Positions 6,923-14,441 of a DNA stretch of 17,292 nt are shown here, one piece after another. The translations under genes and the position numbers were made by a program. Below the pieces are notes generated by a model that did no database searches, was not told the origin of the DNA, and worked only from the letters and a program-made list of their open reading frames with translations. The stretch spans positions 1 to 17,292 of the forward strand of contig DQTM01000298.1 of the NCBI GenBank assembly GCA_015662785.1, written 5' to 3'. The stretch is from Sulfurospirillum arcachonense. Lineage in GTDB: Bacteria; Campylobacterota; Campylobacteria; Campylobacterales; Sulfurospirillaceae. Position 1 is the first letter of the stretch, and each line of letters begins with the position of its first letter.

Positions 6923-8112
6923 TGATAGCACTATTTGGACATGGGAAAACTACAAAAGCGATAGCAAAAAAACTTGGTGGTTGTCTCATTTTCGATGACA
7001 AATTCAAAGAAGAGAGTTCAGATGAGTTTGGAAACAGACTTCTTCCTCCAAAAAAGTTCTCTACATGTAGAAGCACAATTCAGATTCCAAGCCCAGGATT
7101 TCCTCCAAACCACAAGCTTATAACTCAAGCAAACAATCTTGTAAGCGAGTATGATTTTTTTGAAAAAAATATACCATTTTCTATCTGGATAAGTGGAACA
7201 AATGGAAAAACAACCACAACGCAAATGATAGAACACCTTCTAAAAGACAGAGGTGCTATAAGCGGTGGAAACATAGGTGAACCTCTAGCAAATTTAGATT
7301 CTAAAAAAGCGATATGGATACTAGAAAGTAGCTCTTTTACTCTTCACTATACAAAAAATGCAACACCAGACATGTATCTGCTTCTTCCTATAAAACATGA
7401 CCATCTTAGCTGGCACGGAAGTTTTAAAGAGTACGAAGAAGCTAAACTAAGCCCATTAAAAAGAATGAAGGAAGGCACTATAGCCGTTGTCCCTAAAAAG
7501 TATGAAAACTACCTTACCAAAGCAAAACTTATCACGTATAAAGATGAAAATGATTTAGCAAAAACCTTACATATAGACATAAAAAAAGTAGATTTCAAAA
7601 CTCCATTCTTACAAGATGCAATTTTGGCTATGTGTACAGACAAAATACTGTTTGACACTATTGACTATAAAAAGATAAACTCTTTTAAAACTGATATTCA
7701 CAAGCTTGAAGAGTTTAAAGACTCTAAAGGCAGAGTTTGGGTTAACGATACCAAAGGAACTAACGTAGATGCAACTATAGAAGCATTAAAACGGTATAAA
7801 GATGAAAATATACTCATCATCCTTGGTGGTGATGATAAGGGTGTAAGTTTAGACCCTCTCTTTGAAGTGATAAAACCTCTACGTGTAAAGATATTTGCCA
7901 TAGGTTCAAATACCGATAAACTAGTTGACTTAGCAAACAAAATAGACAAAAAAGTTGAAGCATGTTACGAGCTTGTAAAGGCAATGGAGTTGATACAAAA
8001 AGAGCACACAACAAGGACAATAGCTCTTTTATCCCCTGCTGCGGCAAGCCTAGACCAATTTAGCTCTTATGCCGTTCGTGGCGAGCTGTTTAAAGAGTTG
8101 GCCCTTTTATAA
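6922..8112 (+). CDS. murD: UDP-N-acetylmuramoylalanine--D-glutamate ligase
   Basis: Adds D-glutamate to UDP-MurNAc-L-Ala in the cytoplasm at the cost of ATP. At 396 residues it is shorter than the ~440 typical elsewhere, with a compact N-terminal domain starting MIALFGHGKTT. The P-loop is GTNGKTTTT (92-100). DHLSWHG (160-166) and a lysine in EEAKLSP (Lys175), the position normally carbamylated, follow. The C-terminal domain has NDTKGTN (275-281), LGGDDKG (301-307) and LLSPAAASLDQF (369-380). The start overlaps the mraY stop by one base; an in-frame start further upstream (6865) lies inside mraY and is less likely. The 3' end overlaps the convergent pstB by 6 bases and no terminator is seen there. 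Confidence 0.95.
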   Translation: MIALFGHGKTTKAIAKKLGGCLIFDDKFKEESSDEFGNRLLPPKKFSTCRSTIQIPSPGFPPNHKLITQANNLVSEYDFFEKNIPFSIWISGTNGKTTTTQMIEHLLKDRGAISGGNIGEPLANLDSKKAIWILESSSFTLHYTKNATPDMYLLLPIKHDHLSWHGSFKEYEEAKLSPLKRMKEGTIAVVPKKYENYLTKAKLITYKDENDLAKTLHIDIKKVDFKTPFLQDAILAMCTDKILFDTIDYKKINSFKTDIHKLEEFKDSKGRVWVNDTKGTNVDATIEALKRYKDENILIILGGDDKGVSLDPLFEVIKPLRVKIFAIGSNTDKLVDLANKIDKKVEACYELVKAMELIQKEHTTRTIALLSPAAASLDQFSSYAVRGELFKELALL

Positions 8113-8745
8113 TTTATATATTTTATTAGTCAGATTATCTATTTGATTCCTAAAGTGAGAAATTATCACTATTGTTCGTTTTTCCTCTTTTAGCATATCC
8201 TCTATTTTTAAAGCTAATTCTTCATTTAAAGAAGCTGTTGGTTCATCTAAAAGCAATACTTTGGGATTTAACAACAAAGCACGTGCCAAAATAAGCCTCT
8301 GTTGTTGCCCTCCTGAAAGAGATGAAGCCTCTAAATCTAATCTATCTCTAATTTCTTCATAAAGAAAAACTTTTTTAAGTGCTTCTATTATCTTTTTATC
8401 TAACTCTTTTAGCTTATGAATTCTACCTATAAATGCTAAATTTTCATATATACTCATAGGTAAAATATCTGGTTGTTGAGAAACATAAACTATCTCTTTT
8501 CGATACTTAGTTAGGCTGTTTTCATTCTCTTTTATTAAATCTATTCCATCATATAAAATTTTACCACTTAAGGTATATGATTTTTCGTATCTTATCATCT
8601 GATTTATACATAAAAATAGAGAACTTTTACCAATACCACTAGGTCCAACAATAGCTGTGATTTCATCTTTTTTTATATCTATATTTAGATTTTTAAAAAT
8701 CTGTTTATTGCCAAAACTAAGAGATAAGTTTTCTATTTTAAGCAT
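8107..8745 (-). CDS. pstB: Phosphate ABC transporter ATP-binding protein, short PstB
   Basis: 212 residues; PstB is normally about 250. It supplies ATP hydrolysis for phosphate import with PstC and PstA. Walker A is GPSGIGKS (34-41), the Q-loop VSQQ has Gln90, the signature LSGGQQQR is at 143-150, Walker B VLLLDE at 163-168, and the H-loop His is 197. PMSIYENLAF (96-105) and LSGGQQQRLILARAL are characteristic of PstB. Two oddities: the D-loop reads ASLN where SALD is usual, and the protein stops about 15 residues after the H-loop, lacking the usual C-terminal segment. AGGA about 7 bases upstream supports the ATG, which overlaps the end of pstA by 8 bases. It is the last gene of the pst operon. 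Confidence 0.88.
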   Translation of the reverse strand: MLKIENLSLSFGNKQIFKNLNIDIKKDEITAIVGPSGIGKSSLFLCINQMIRYEKSYTLSGKILYDGIDLIKENENSLTKYRKEIVYVSQQPDILPMSIYENLAFIGRIHKLKELDKKIIEALKKVFLYEEIRDRLDLEASSLSGGQQQRLILARALLLNPKVLLLDEPTASLNEELALKIEDMLKEEKRTIVIISHFRNQIDNLTNKIYKL

Positions 8746-9601
8746 ATTTTTTCCTAATTTTTTTATGTAATAAATGAGTTACAGCAAACAGTGAGATAGC
8801 TATAAGTAAAAGGATTAGAGCTGCTCCAAATGCACTGTTTAGCTCATTTTGGTCACTATATTCACTTGAGACATAATATATGTAAAAAGGTAATGCTTCA
8901 TACTTTGAAAAAACACTACTTGCTATTCCAGCACTCGCAACTGCTCCTGTAAGCATAATTGCAGCCGTATCTTCACAAGCACGACCAAGTGCTAAAAATA
9001 TTCCACTAAGTAACTCTTTAGAACAGTATGGTAAAAGAATATAGAAAAGATTTTGCATTGTGTTTAGTCCAAGAGTTAAACCTAGTAGCTTAACATTTTT
9101 GGGAATTTCATCAAGACTAAGTTGAGTGTTTTTTACAATATATGGCAAAATTAAAAGTGACAAAGCCAAACTAGACAACAAGAGTGAAGGTAGAAAATTG
9201 TCAAGGTATTGTTTATGCAAATAGATACTAAGTAGAAGAAAAAAGAGCCCAACTACGATAGAAGGTACCGCTGCTAAAAGCTCAAAGCAGGTATTTAAAA
9301 AACTTTTCACTCTTCCTTTTGCGTATATACTTAAGTATATTCCCGAACTAAGTCCAAAGATAAGAGCAAAACAGAGTGAAAGAGTTATTAGCATAAGAGT
9401 TCCTATGATTGCTGGAAAAATCCCATCAAAGACTCTTTGTTTTAGTAAAATAGCATCAACTACATCTGTATCTGAAAAAATCAATTCTAAAGAAATAACA
9501 CCAAATCCTTTTAAAACGATGAAGCCTAAAAGTGAATAGACTAAAAACATAGCAATTGTACTCAATGAAAAAAACAGGATTTTATAAAAAGAGTACTTCA
9601 C
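8738..9601 (-). CDS. pstA: Phosphate ABC transporter permease
   Basis: 287 residues with about six membrane helices; forms the membrane channel together with PstC. The PstA signature VPSIVVGLF is at 112-120, and the coupling (EAA-type) region ALGRACEDTAAIMLTGA at 204-220 corresponds to the usual ALSRAIGETAPLL, with ED in place of GE. The start is GTG (9601-9599), which shares its first base with the TAG stop of pstC, so translation is probably coupled. It sits between pstC and pstB. Sequence is divergent, so the assignment rests on the two motifs plus operon order. Confidence 0.88.
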   Translation of the reverse strand: MKYSFYKILFFSLSTIAMFLVYSLLGFIVLKGFGVISLELIFSDTDVVDAILLKQRVFDGIFPAIIGTLMLITLSLCFALIFGLSSGIYLSIYAKGRVKSFLNTCFELLAAVPSIVVGLFFLLLSIYLHKQYLDNFLPSLLLSSLALSLLILPYIVKNTQLSLDEIPKNVKLLGLTLGLNTMQNLFYILLPYCSKELLSGIFLALGRACEDTAAIMLTGAVASAGIASSVFSKYEALPFYIYYVSSEYSDQNELNSAFGAALILLLIAISLFAVTHLLHKKIRKKYA

Positions 9602-10434
9602 TACTTCACCTTTATAGATTTTAAAATAAAAATCAGTAAAAAGTTTGAACTAAGAAGTAAAAAAGCACATAAAAATATCGCTTTAAAGGCCATAGAGTCA
9701 TAATCATGGGCAAAAATCAAAGCTATGTGTGAAGTCAAAGTTCTACCAGAATCAAACACAGAAGTAGGAAAACTAATAGCATTTCCAGCTAACATCAGAG
9801 CTATCATAGTATCTCCAATAGCACGTGAAAGTGCTAGCATAACCCCTTGAGTTAAATGTTTATAAGAATTTTTAATAACAAATTTAAAAAAAAACTCATC
9901 TTTACTAAGTCCTAAATTCATACAAACAGTTTGATATTTTTTTGCCAAAATTTTAAATATATTTAAAAATATCAAACTCATTGTAGGGATTAGTAAAAGA
10001 CTAAGAACAACTGAGGCTACCAATATGGAAAGTGTTGAGCTTGGTTTATACTCACTTATAAAAGGAACTATAGTAAAAAGTGCTGCAAATGCGTAGATGA
10101 TAGTAGGAATAGCACTCATCAAAAGTATGGTCTTTTCTAAAAAATAGCTCACTACTTTACTCTTTGTTAAAAACACAACACAACTAATACTAAAAGAGAA
10201 AACAAAAGCCAAACTCAACGCTAAAAAACTAACCACCAAGGTAGTAAAAAGCATAGTAGCAATGCCAAATTTCTCTTTTTCTACATCCCAATCAAATGAA
10301 AAAAAGTTACCCATGTCAGAGAGTGTAAACAGATCAATACACAAGTAAGCTAACAATACAAAAATAGTTAAAACTAAACCACTACTAAGTAGAGTAAAAA
10401 GTAATAGTGATTTAGAAAAAATTCTATTTATCAA
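9601..10434 (-). CDS. pstC: Phosphate ABC transporter permease
   Basis: 277 residues, with one N-terminal helix (about 12-33), a periplasmic stretch, then about five helices. PstC-type motifs: AIPTIIYAF (108-116), like the usual P-S-V-V-Y-G-F, and ALSRAIGDTMIALMLAGNA (201-219), the cytoplasmic coupling loop typical of PstC. The most likely start is TTG (10434-10432), which overlaps the end of pstS by 11 bases; no ATG occurs until residue 41, after the first helix, and no strong ribosome site is visible, so translation likely depends on coupling to pstS. The start is therefore less certain than the identity. Confidence 0.88.
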   Translation of the reverse strand: MINRIFSKSLLLFTLLSSGLVLTIFVLLAYLCIDLFTLSDMGNFFSFDWDVEKEKFGIATMLFTTLVVSFLALSLAFVFSFSISCVVFLTKSKVVSYFLEKTILLMSAIPTIIYAFAALFTIVPFISEYKPSSTLSILVASVVLSLLLIPTMSLIFLNIFKILAKKYQTVCMNLGLSKDEFFFKFVIKNSYKHLTQGVMLALSRAIGDTMIALMLAGNAISFPTSVFDSGRTLTSHIALIFAHDYDSMAFKAIFLCAFLLLSSNFLLIFILKSIKVK

Positions 10435-11233
10435 CGGCTATAAATCCGTACTTTGTGACTATCTTTGCACCTTCAGGGCTTCTCATATACTCTATAAATG
10501 TTTTAGCCAATACTTTTGGTTCGCCACTACTCAAAAGGTACAGACCTCTTGAAACTGTATATGAACTATTTGTTACATTTTTCAAACTTGGAAATATACC
10601 ATTGATACTTATTGCTTTTACGTTATCATCTATAAACCCTAAAGACAAAATACCTATTGCATTTGGGTCATTTTTGATTGCCGTTTTCATAGCTGCATTT
10701 GAAGATACTACTCTTGCACTCTTTGCTATGTCAGATTTTTTTAATGCCTTTTTCCAAAACACTTTTCTAGTTGCACTTGATTCGTCTCTTGTATAAAGAT
10801 TAATCGGTGCAGATTTTAAACCTAACTCTTTATAATCTGAAATCTTACCTGAAAATATATCTTGAAGCTGTTGTGTAGTTAGATTTGAGATAGTATTTTT
10901 AGGATTAATAACTATCCCTATACCATCAACTGCAAATCTAAAAAGTTTTAAATCACCTTTTTGAATTTCACTTGGAGTAGGTTTTCTTCCGCTATTTGCT
11001 AAGTCAATCAACCCAGTACTAACTTGCTTGATACCCATACCACTACCACCGCCCGCAATGGTGATAGAGATCTTAGAGTGTTTTCTCATGATATTCTTGA
11101 TAGCCTCTTTCTCACACTTTATATGTGCCGTACCACCTGCAATATTGAGACTTCCTTCTAAGCCTGAAAAACTCTCAACCGAACCAAAACTAAACGATAC
11201 ACTGCAAAGCAATGCTAATAACAATTTTTTCAT
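10424..11233 (-). CDS. pstS: Periplasmic phosphate-binding protein
   Basis: 269 residues with a signal peptide ending near FSFG (about residue 17). It captures phosphate in the periplasm and delivers it to PstCA. Ligand-loop motifs fit the PstS family: AGGTAH (32-37), IAGGGSGMGIKQV (59-71), ANSGRKPTPSEI (79-90), and TRDESSATRKVFW (148-160). A good ribosome site (AAAAAGGGCG) precedes the ATG by about 4-6 bases. It is the first gene of pstSCAB. No phoU, phoB or phoR is in the window. A related oxyanion such as tungstate is a weaker possibility; the GGGSGMG loop and the companion PstB motifs favour phosphate. Confidence 0.88.
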   Translation of the reverse strand: MKKLLLALLCSVSFSFGSVESFSGLEGSLNIAGGTAHIKCEKEAIKNIMRKHSKISITIAGGGSGMGIKQVSTGLIDLANSGRKPTPSEIQKGDLKLFRFAVDGIGIVINPKNTISNLTTQQLQDIFSGKISDYKELGLKSAPINLYTRDESSATRKVFWKKALKKSDIAKSARVVSSNAAMKTAIKNDPNAIGILSLGFIDDNVKAISINGIFPSLKNVTNSSYTVSRGLYLLSSGEPKVLAKTFIEYMRSPEGAKIVTKYGFIAVDK

Positions 11234-11357
11234 AAATCGCCCTTTTTAAAAATTATGCTGGTTGTTTTATTTACATGTAGACAAAGCGTAGTAAAAGAGA
11301 GTTGCTTATTTCATGTGTGTCTAGAACCTAGACCTAACAGCATTAGATGAAATTATA
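11234..11357 (-). promoter_or_regulatory. pst promoter and ~110-base leader with an inverted repeat
   Basis: A perfect TATAAT on the - strand (11357-11352), with TTGCTT about 15 bases upstream, is the best promoter. Transcription from it would give a leader of roughly 110 bases before pstS. The leader holds a 6-bp inverted repeat, GTCTAG (11319-11324) and CTAGAC (11328-11333), and one TACATGTA. I saw no clear PhoB-type box with tandem CTGTCAT-like repeats. Confidence 0.45.
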
Positions 11358-11377
11358 ATATTTATAAACTAAAAGCA

Positions 11378-11403
11378 AGTTTAAACAGTAAACTAATGTT
11401 TAC
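11378..11403 (-). terminator. Overlapping inverted repeats at the DUF255 gene end
   Basis: GTAAAC (11388-11393) pairs with GTTTAC (11398-11403) across the stop codon. A second pair, AGTTTA (11378-11383) with TAAACT (11389-11394), shares bases with it, so only one can form at a time. On the - strand the first hairpin is followed by TGTTTAAACTTGCTTTT. The stems are A/T-rich and weak, so termination is only possible. Confidence 0.35.
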
Positions 11404-13418
11404 CGCTTAAACTCATTAATTTTTTCTACAATAGTCTTAAAATCCTCACTATATGCAAAACAAGCTATCACACTACAAGCCTGATACTGTTTATCTTCAG
11501 TGACTTTTTTTAGTATAAAAGGATAAATTGGCAACTCTTTACCAAGAAGCATCTCATAAGTGCCTTTTAGACTTATATAACCTTTTTTGTATGCCATATA
11601 ATCTCTTAGTAACCATGCTGTATTGCTTGGGTTATTTGAAAGGGTTGAAGAGTTTACATGTAGAGTATCTTTGGCTATATTTTGTAGTTTTAAATCCTCT
11701 TTTAATATTGCTAATTTTAGTAAATTATTTACCATATTTGAAAGAGAACTTTTATATGAACTATCATATATACCTGTCTCGCTTTGAAACTCATCATCAC
11801 TCATATACCAGTTACCATCTCTGTAAAATTTCTCTAATGCCTTTTTGTTTAACTTATTTGCAAGTTCAAGATACTTTTGCTCTAAACTAGAATCATATGC
11901 TTTAAGCAGAGTTGTAATTAAAAACGAATAATCCTCAAAAAGTGCTTTTTCTTTTGGGGCTTTATATAAAAACTTTTGGTGATACAACTCGTCATTTATA
12001 TAGAGCTTTTCTACTAAAGTATCTAAATGTTTTATAGCATCTTTTGTTTTATCTGCTTCAAAAAGTGCTGAAATATACATGGCATTCCAAGAAGTTAGGA
12101 TTTTATAGTCCACAAATGGGTACTCTTTTTTCTCTCTTAAGTCTTTAAGTGTTTTTTTAACGGCATCTATATTTTTTGGCATATTGCTTTGTGTTAGATA
12201 CGGATTGTTTTGATTATGTTCAAAATTCCCCTCTTTTGTAATGTTAAAATACTCCAAAATCTCTTGAGTATTTTTATAGCCATTTTTCTTCAAGTACTCT
12301 TTTGTCTCTTCATAATCAAAAATAAAATAAGCACCCTCTTCTTTTTTGTCTCCCACTTTAGAATCTGCATCACTAGCACTATAAAAAAGCGACTCTTTTT
12401 CAAATCTTATTTTTGAAAACTCTACTATCTCGTCTACTTTTGTTTTGTAAAACTTATCTTTTGTTATCTTGTACGCTTTTGCATAAGCACTAAGCATCTC
12501 TGCATTAGTATAGAGCATCTTTTCAAAGTGAGGAATCATCCACGCTTCATCCACGCTATAGCGGTAAAATCCACCCTCTATTTGGTCGTAAATTCCACCA
12601 TTTCCCATCGCTTTTAACATACTTGTTGCCATCTCTAATGCTTTTTCATTTTTGGTTATGCTATATACATCTAAAAGAGTATCTATAGTTGAAGCATGAG
12701 GGAATTTAGGTGCAGTTCCTATTCCTTTAAATTGCGTATCAAAAGAGAGTTCAACTTCATCTACAAACTTATCGACTAGAGCAAGAGAGAGTGGTACTTG
12801 TTTTTTACTTGATGAGTTTTTATGCTCTTTTAAAATTCTTTCTATTTCAATAGAACTTGCCATTACTCTTTCATTGTCTTGTATAAAAACACTCTGTATT
12901 TTTATAAGTAATTCTTTAATTCCACTTCGTCCATACTTTGGTTCATTTGGTAAGTAAGTCGCTGCAAAAAAAGCTTTAGCGTCAGGGGTAAGTATGATAG
13001 TAAGTGGCCAACCACCTCCACGTTTGTTTAGTAAGTTATGCACATCTTGATAGTATTTGTCTATATGAGGTTTCTCTTCTCTGTCTACCTTTATAGATAT
13101 ATAATACTTATTGATAATCTCTGCTACTTCTTCATTTTCAAAAGATTCCTCTTCCATTACATGGCACCAGTGACAAGTACTGTATCCTATAGAAAGAAAT
13201 ATTAACTTATTTTCTTCTTTTGCTTTTTTAAAAGCTTCATCTCCCCAAGTAAACCAGTCCACAGGATTGTGGGCATGTTGTTGCAAGTAAGGAGAATCCT
13301 CGTTTATCAAAGAATTTGTATATTTTTCGTTTGCATTTGTGTTTGTAATCATAATAATGAATATTAATATAGTTTTCATTACTAAAAAATGAAAATTATT
13401 GTTTAGTTTATTTGTCAT
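11400..13418 (-). CDS. DUF255 / YyaL-type protein with thioredoxin-like N-terminal domain, probably exported
   Basis: 672 residues, the usual length for the family (relatives include bacterial YyaL and animal SPATA20). Its biochemical role is not established. The N-terminal thioredoxin-like domain carries the family blocks NSLINEDSPYLQQHAHNPVDW (about 35-55), CHWC at 82-85, KVDREEKPHID (110-120), and GGGWPLTIILTPD (134-146). The larger C-terminal part resembles an (alpha/alpha)6 barrel of the N-acylglucosamine epimerase type, with PKFPHAS, GGIYDQIEGGFYRYSVD and PHFEKMLYTNAEML. A hydrophobic stretch (about 17-28) ending TNANE looks like a signal peptide, suggesting a periplasmic or anchored form. 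The ATG at 13418 is chosen because AAGGAAAA lies just upstream; ATG at 13379 (residue 14) would give a shorter, more standard signal peptide but has no clear ribosome site. Divergent from the importer genes. Confidence 0.9.
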   Translation of the reverse strand: MTNKLNNNFHFLVMKTILIFIIMITNTNANEKYTNSLINEDSPYLQQHAHNPVDWFTWGDEAFKKAKEENKLIFLSIGYSTCHWCHVMEEESFENEEVAEIINKYYISIKVDREEKPHIDKYYQDVHNLLNKRGGGWPLTIILTPDAKAFFAATYLPNEPKYGRSGIKELLIKIQSVFIQDNERVMASSIEIERILKEHKNSSSKKQVPLSLALVDKFVDEVELSFDTQFKGIGTAPKFPHASTIDTLLDVYSITKNEKALEMATSMLKAMGNGGIYDQIEGGFYRYSVDEAWMIPHFEKMLYTNAEMLSAYAKAYKITKDKFYKTKVDEIVEFSKIRFEKESLFYSASDADSKVGDKKEEGAYFIFDYEETKEYLKKNGYKNTQEILEYFNITKEGNFEHNQNNPYLTQSNMPKNIDAVKKTLKDLREKKEYPFVDYKILTSWNAMYISALFEADKTKDAIKHLDTLVEKLYINDELYHQKFLYKAPKEKALFEDYSFLITTLLKAYDSSLEQKYLELANKLNKKALEKFYRDGNWYMSDDEFQSETGIYDSSYKSSLSNMVNNLLKLAILKEDLKLQNIAKDTLHVNSSTLSNNPSNTAWLLRDYMAYKKGYISLKGTYEMLLGKELPIYPFILKKVTEDKQYQACSVIACFAYSEDFKTIVEKINEFKR

Positions 13419-13470
13419 AGTTTTCCTTATATTTAGTTTATCGTTAAACTGTGTAGTTAATGTTAGTTTA
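13402..13470. repeat. Three TTAGTTTA repeats at exact 30-base spacing, plus an inverted copy
   Basis: TTAGTTTA occurs at 13403-13410, 13433-13440 and 13463-13470, each exactly 30 bases apart. TAAACT at 13445-13450 forms an inverted pair with AGTTTA 13435-13440 around a TCGT spacer. The array spans the leader and first codons of the DUF255 gene. It may bind a regulator along one DNA face, but the motif is A/T-rich and could be partly chance. Confidence 0.4.
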
Positions 13471-13486
13471 ATAGTAAAATGTTATC

Positions 13487-13492
13487 ATTATA
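13487..13492 (-). promoter_or_regulatory. -10 element for the DUF255 gene
   Basis: A perfect TATAAT on the - strand, about 70 bases before ATG 13418. The -35 position would fall in the inverted repeat at 13503-13519. No standard -35 hexamer is seen. Confidence 0.45.
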
Positions 13493-13502
13493 TAAAGCAT
13501 CT

Positions 13503-13519
13503 AACCCAAGGTTTGGGTT
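13503..13519. promoter_or_regulatory. Candidate operator between divergent promoters
   Basis: AACCCAA (13503-13509) and TTGGGTT (13513-13519) are perfect 7-base arms around GGT. The site touches the TTGACA -35 of the importer promoter and covers the expected -35 position of the DUF255 promoter. A dimeric regulator here could act on both. It could also fold as a weak RNA hairpin, but no T tract follows. Confidence 0.45.
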
Positions 13520-13548
13520 TGACATAAAGAGTGCATCTAAACATAAAC
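13519..13548 (+). promoter_or_regulatory. Possible promoter of the PhnD/C/E-type importer
   Basis: A perfect -35 TTGACA (13519-13524) is followed after 18 bases by TAAACT (13543-13548), a 4 of 6 match to TATAAT. The start codon is at 13596, leaving a leader of about 40 bases. Confidence 0.4.
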
Positions 13549-13595
13549 TTCTTTATATCTCCATTTTATGCTAATACAAAATGAGGTTATCCCAA

Positions 13596-14441
13596 ATGAA
13601 TAAAATCATACTAATATCACTACTATTAGTTTCAACAATGTTTGCCAAAACTTTTATGTTTACGGCTATTCCTGACCAAGATGAAACCAAACTAAATGAG
13701 CGTTTCTCCAAAATTGCAAAGTATCTTGAAAATGAGTTACATGTAAAGGTCAAATTTATCCCTGTCAAATCTTATGCAGCCTCTATCAGTGCATTTCGTA
13801 ACAACCAGGTGCAACTTGCATGGCTTGGTGGACTCTCTGGTGTTAGGGCTAGGCTTTTAGTGAAAGATTCTTATGCAATTGCACAAGGTATTGAAGACCC
13901 TCAGTTTCATACTTACATCATAGCAAACACTCATACTAACTTGAAAAAATCAGAAATATTTCCAATGAATATTAAGGGAAAAACTTTTACTTTTGGCTCA
14001 AAAGGTTCTACTTCTGGAAGACTTATGCCTGAATACTATATAAGAGAAAATCTAAAAAATTCTCCTGATGAACTGTTTAAAAAAGTAGGTTTTTCAGGCA
14101 ATCACTCTAAAACAATTTCACTTGTTCAAAGTGGTGCTTATGAAGTTGGAGCTGTGAACTTTAAAGTATGGGACAGAGAGCTAAAAGCTGGCAATATTGA
14201 CACTTCAAAAGTACAAGTTATTTGGAAAACTCCGGCTTTTCCTGATTATCAGTTTACTATTCGTGGTGATGTAGATGAGCAATTTGGAAAAGGATTTTCT
14301 AAAAAAGTTCAAGCCGCACTCATAAAACTTGATGATAAAGAGATACTTGCAGCTTTTCCAAGAGCAAAGTTTATAGAGTCAAAAAGTTCTGACTTTGACC
14401 CAATCTTAAAAGTTGGAAGAGAGATAGGGCTTATTGACTAA
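13596..14441 (+). CDS. PhnD-family periplasmic binding protein, putative selenate-type ABC importer
   Basis: 281 residues with a clear signal peptide cleaved after MFA (residue 17). ATG 13596 is preferred because GAGG lies 9 bases upstream; an in-frame ATG at 13581 would place five extra residues before the signal and lacks a site. Motifs: AIPDQDETKLNERF (24-37), LAWLGGLSGVRARL (74-87), FGSKGSTSGRLMPEYYIR (133-150), GAVNFKVWDREL (185-196) and PDYQFTIRGDVD (216-227). PhnD-family proteins bind phosphonate or phosphite, but this motif set, as I recall it, is that of the subfamily annotated as putative selenate-binding. The substrate is an inference from remembered sequence patterns; phosphite or phosphonate remain possible. 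First gene of a three-gene operon with ATPase and fused permease. Confidence 0.8.
   Translation: MNKIILISLLLVSTMFAKTFMFTAIPDQDETKLNERFSKIAKYLENELHVKVKFIPVKSYAASISAFRNNQVQLAWLGGLSGVRARLLVKDSYAIAQGIEDPQFHTYIIANTHTNLKKSEIFPMNIKGKTFTFGSKGSTSGRLMPEYYIRENLKNSPDELFKKVGFSGNHSKTISLVQSGAYEVGAVNFKVWDRELKAGNIDTSKVQVIWKTPAFPDYQFTIRGDVDEQFGKGFSKKVQAALIKLDDKEILAAFPRAKFIESKSSDFDPILKVGREIGLID

Noticed and set aside
6865..6924. Upstream start for murD inside mraY
   Set aside because: The ATG at 6922 gives the family N-terminus and the usual one-base overlap with the mraY stop.
13403..13470. TTAGTTTA repeats as a CRISPR array
   Set aside because: Repeats are only 8-9 bases, with three copies and no uniform longer repeat.
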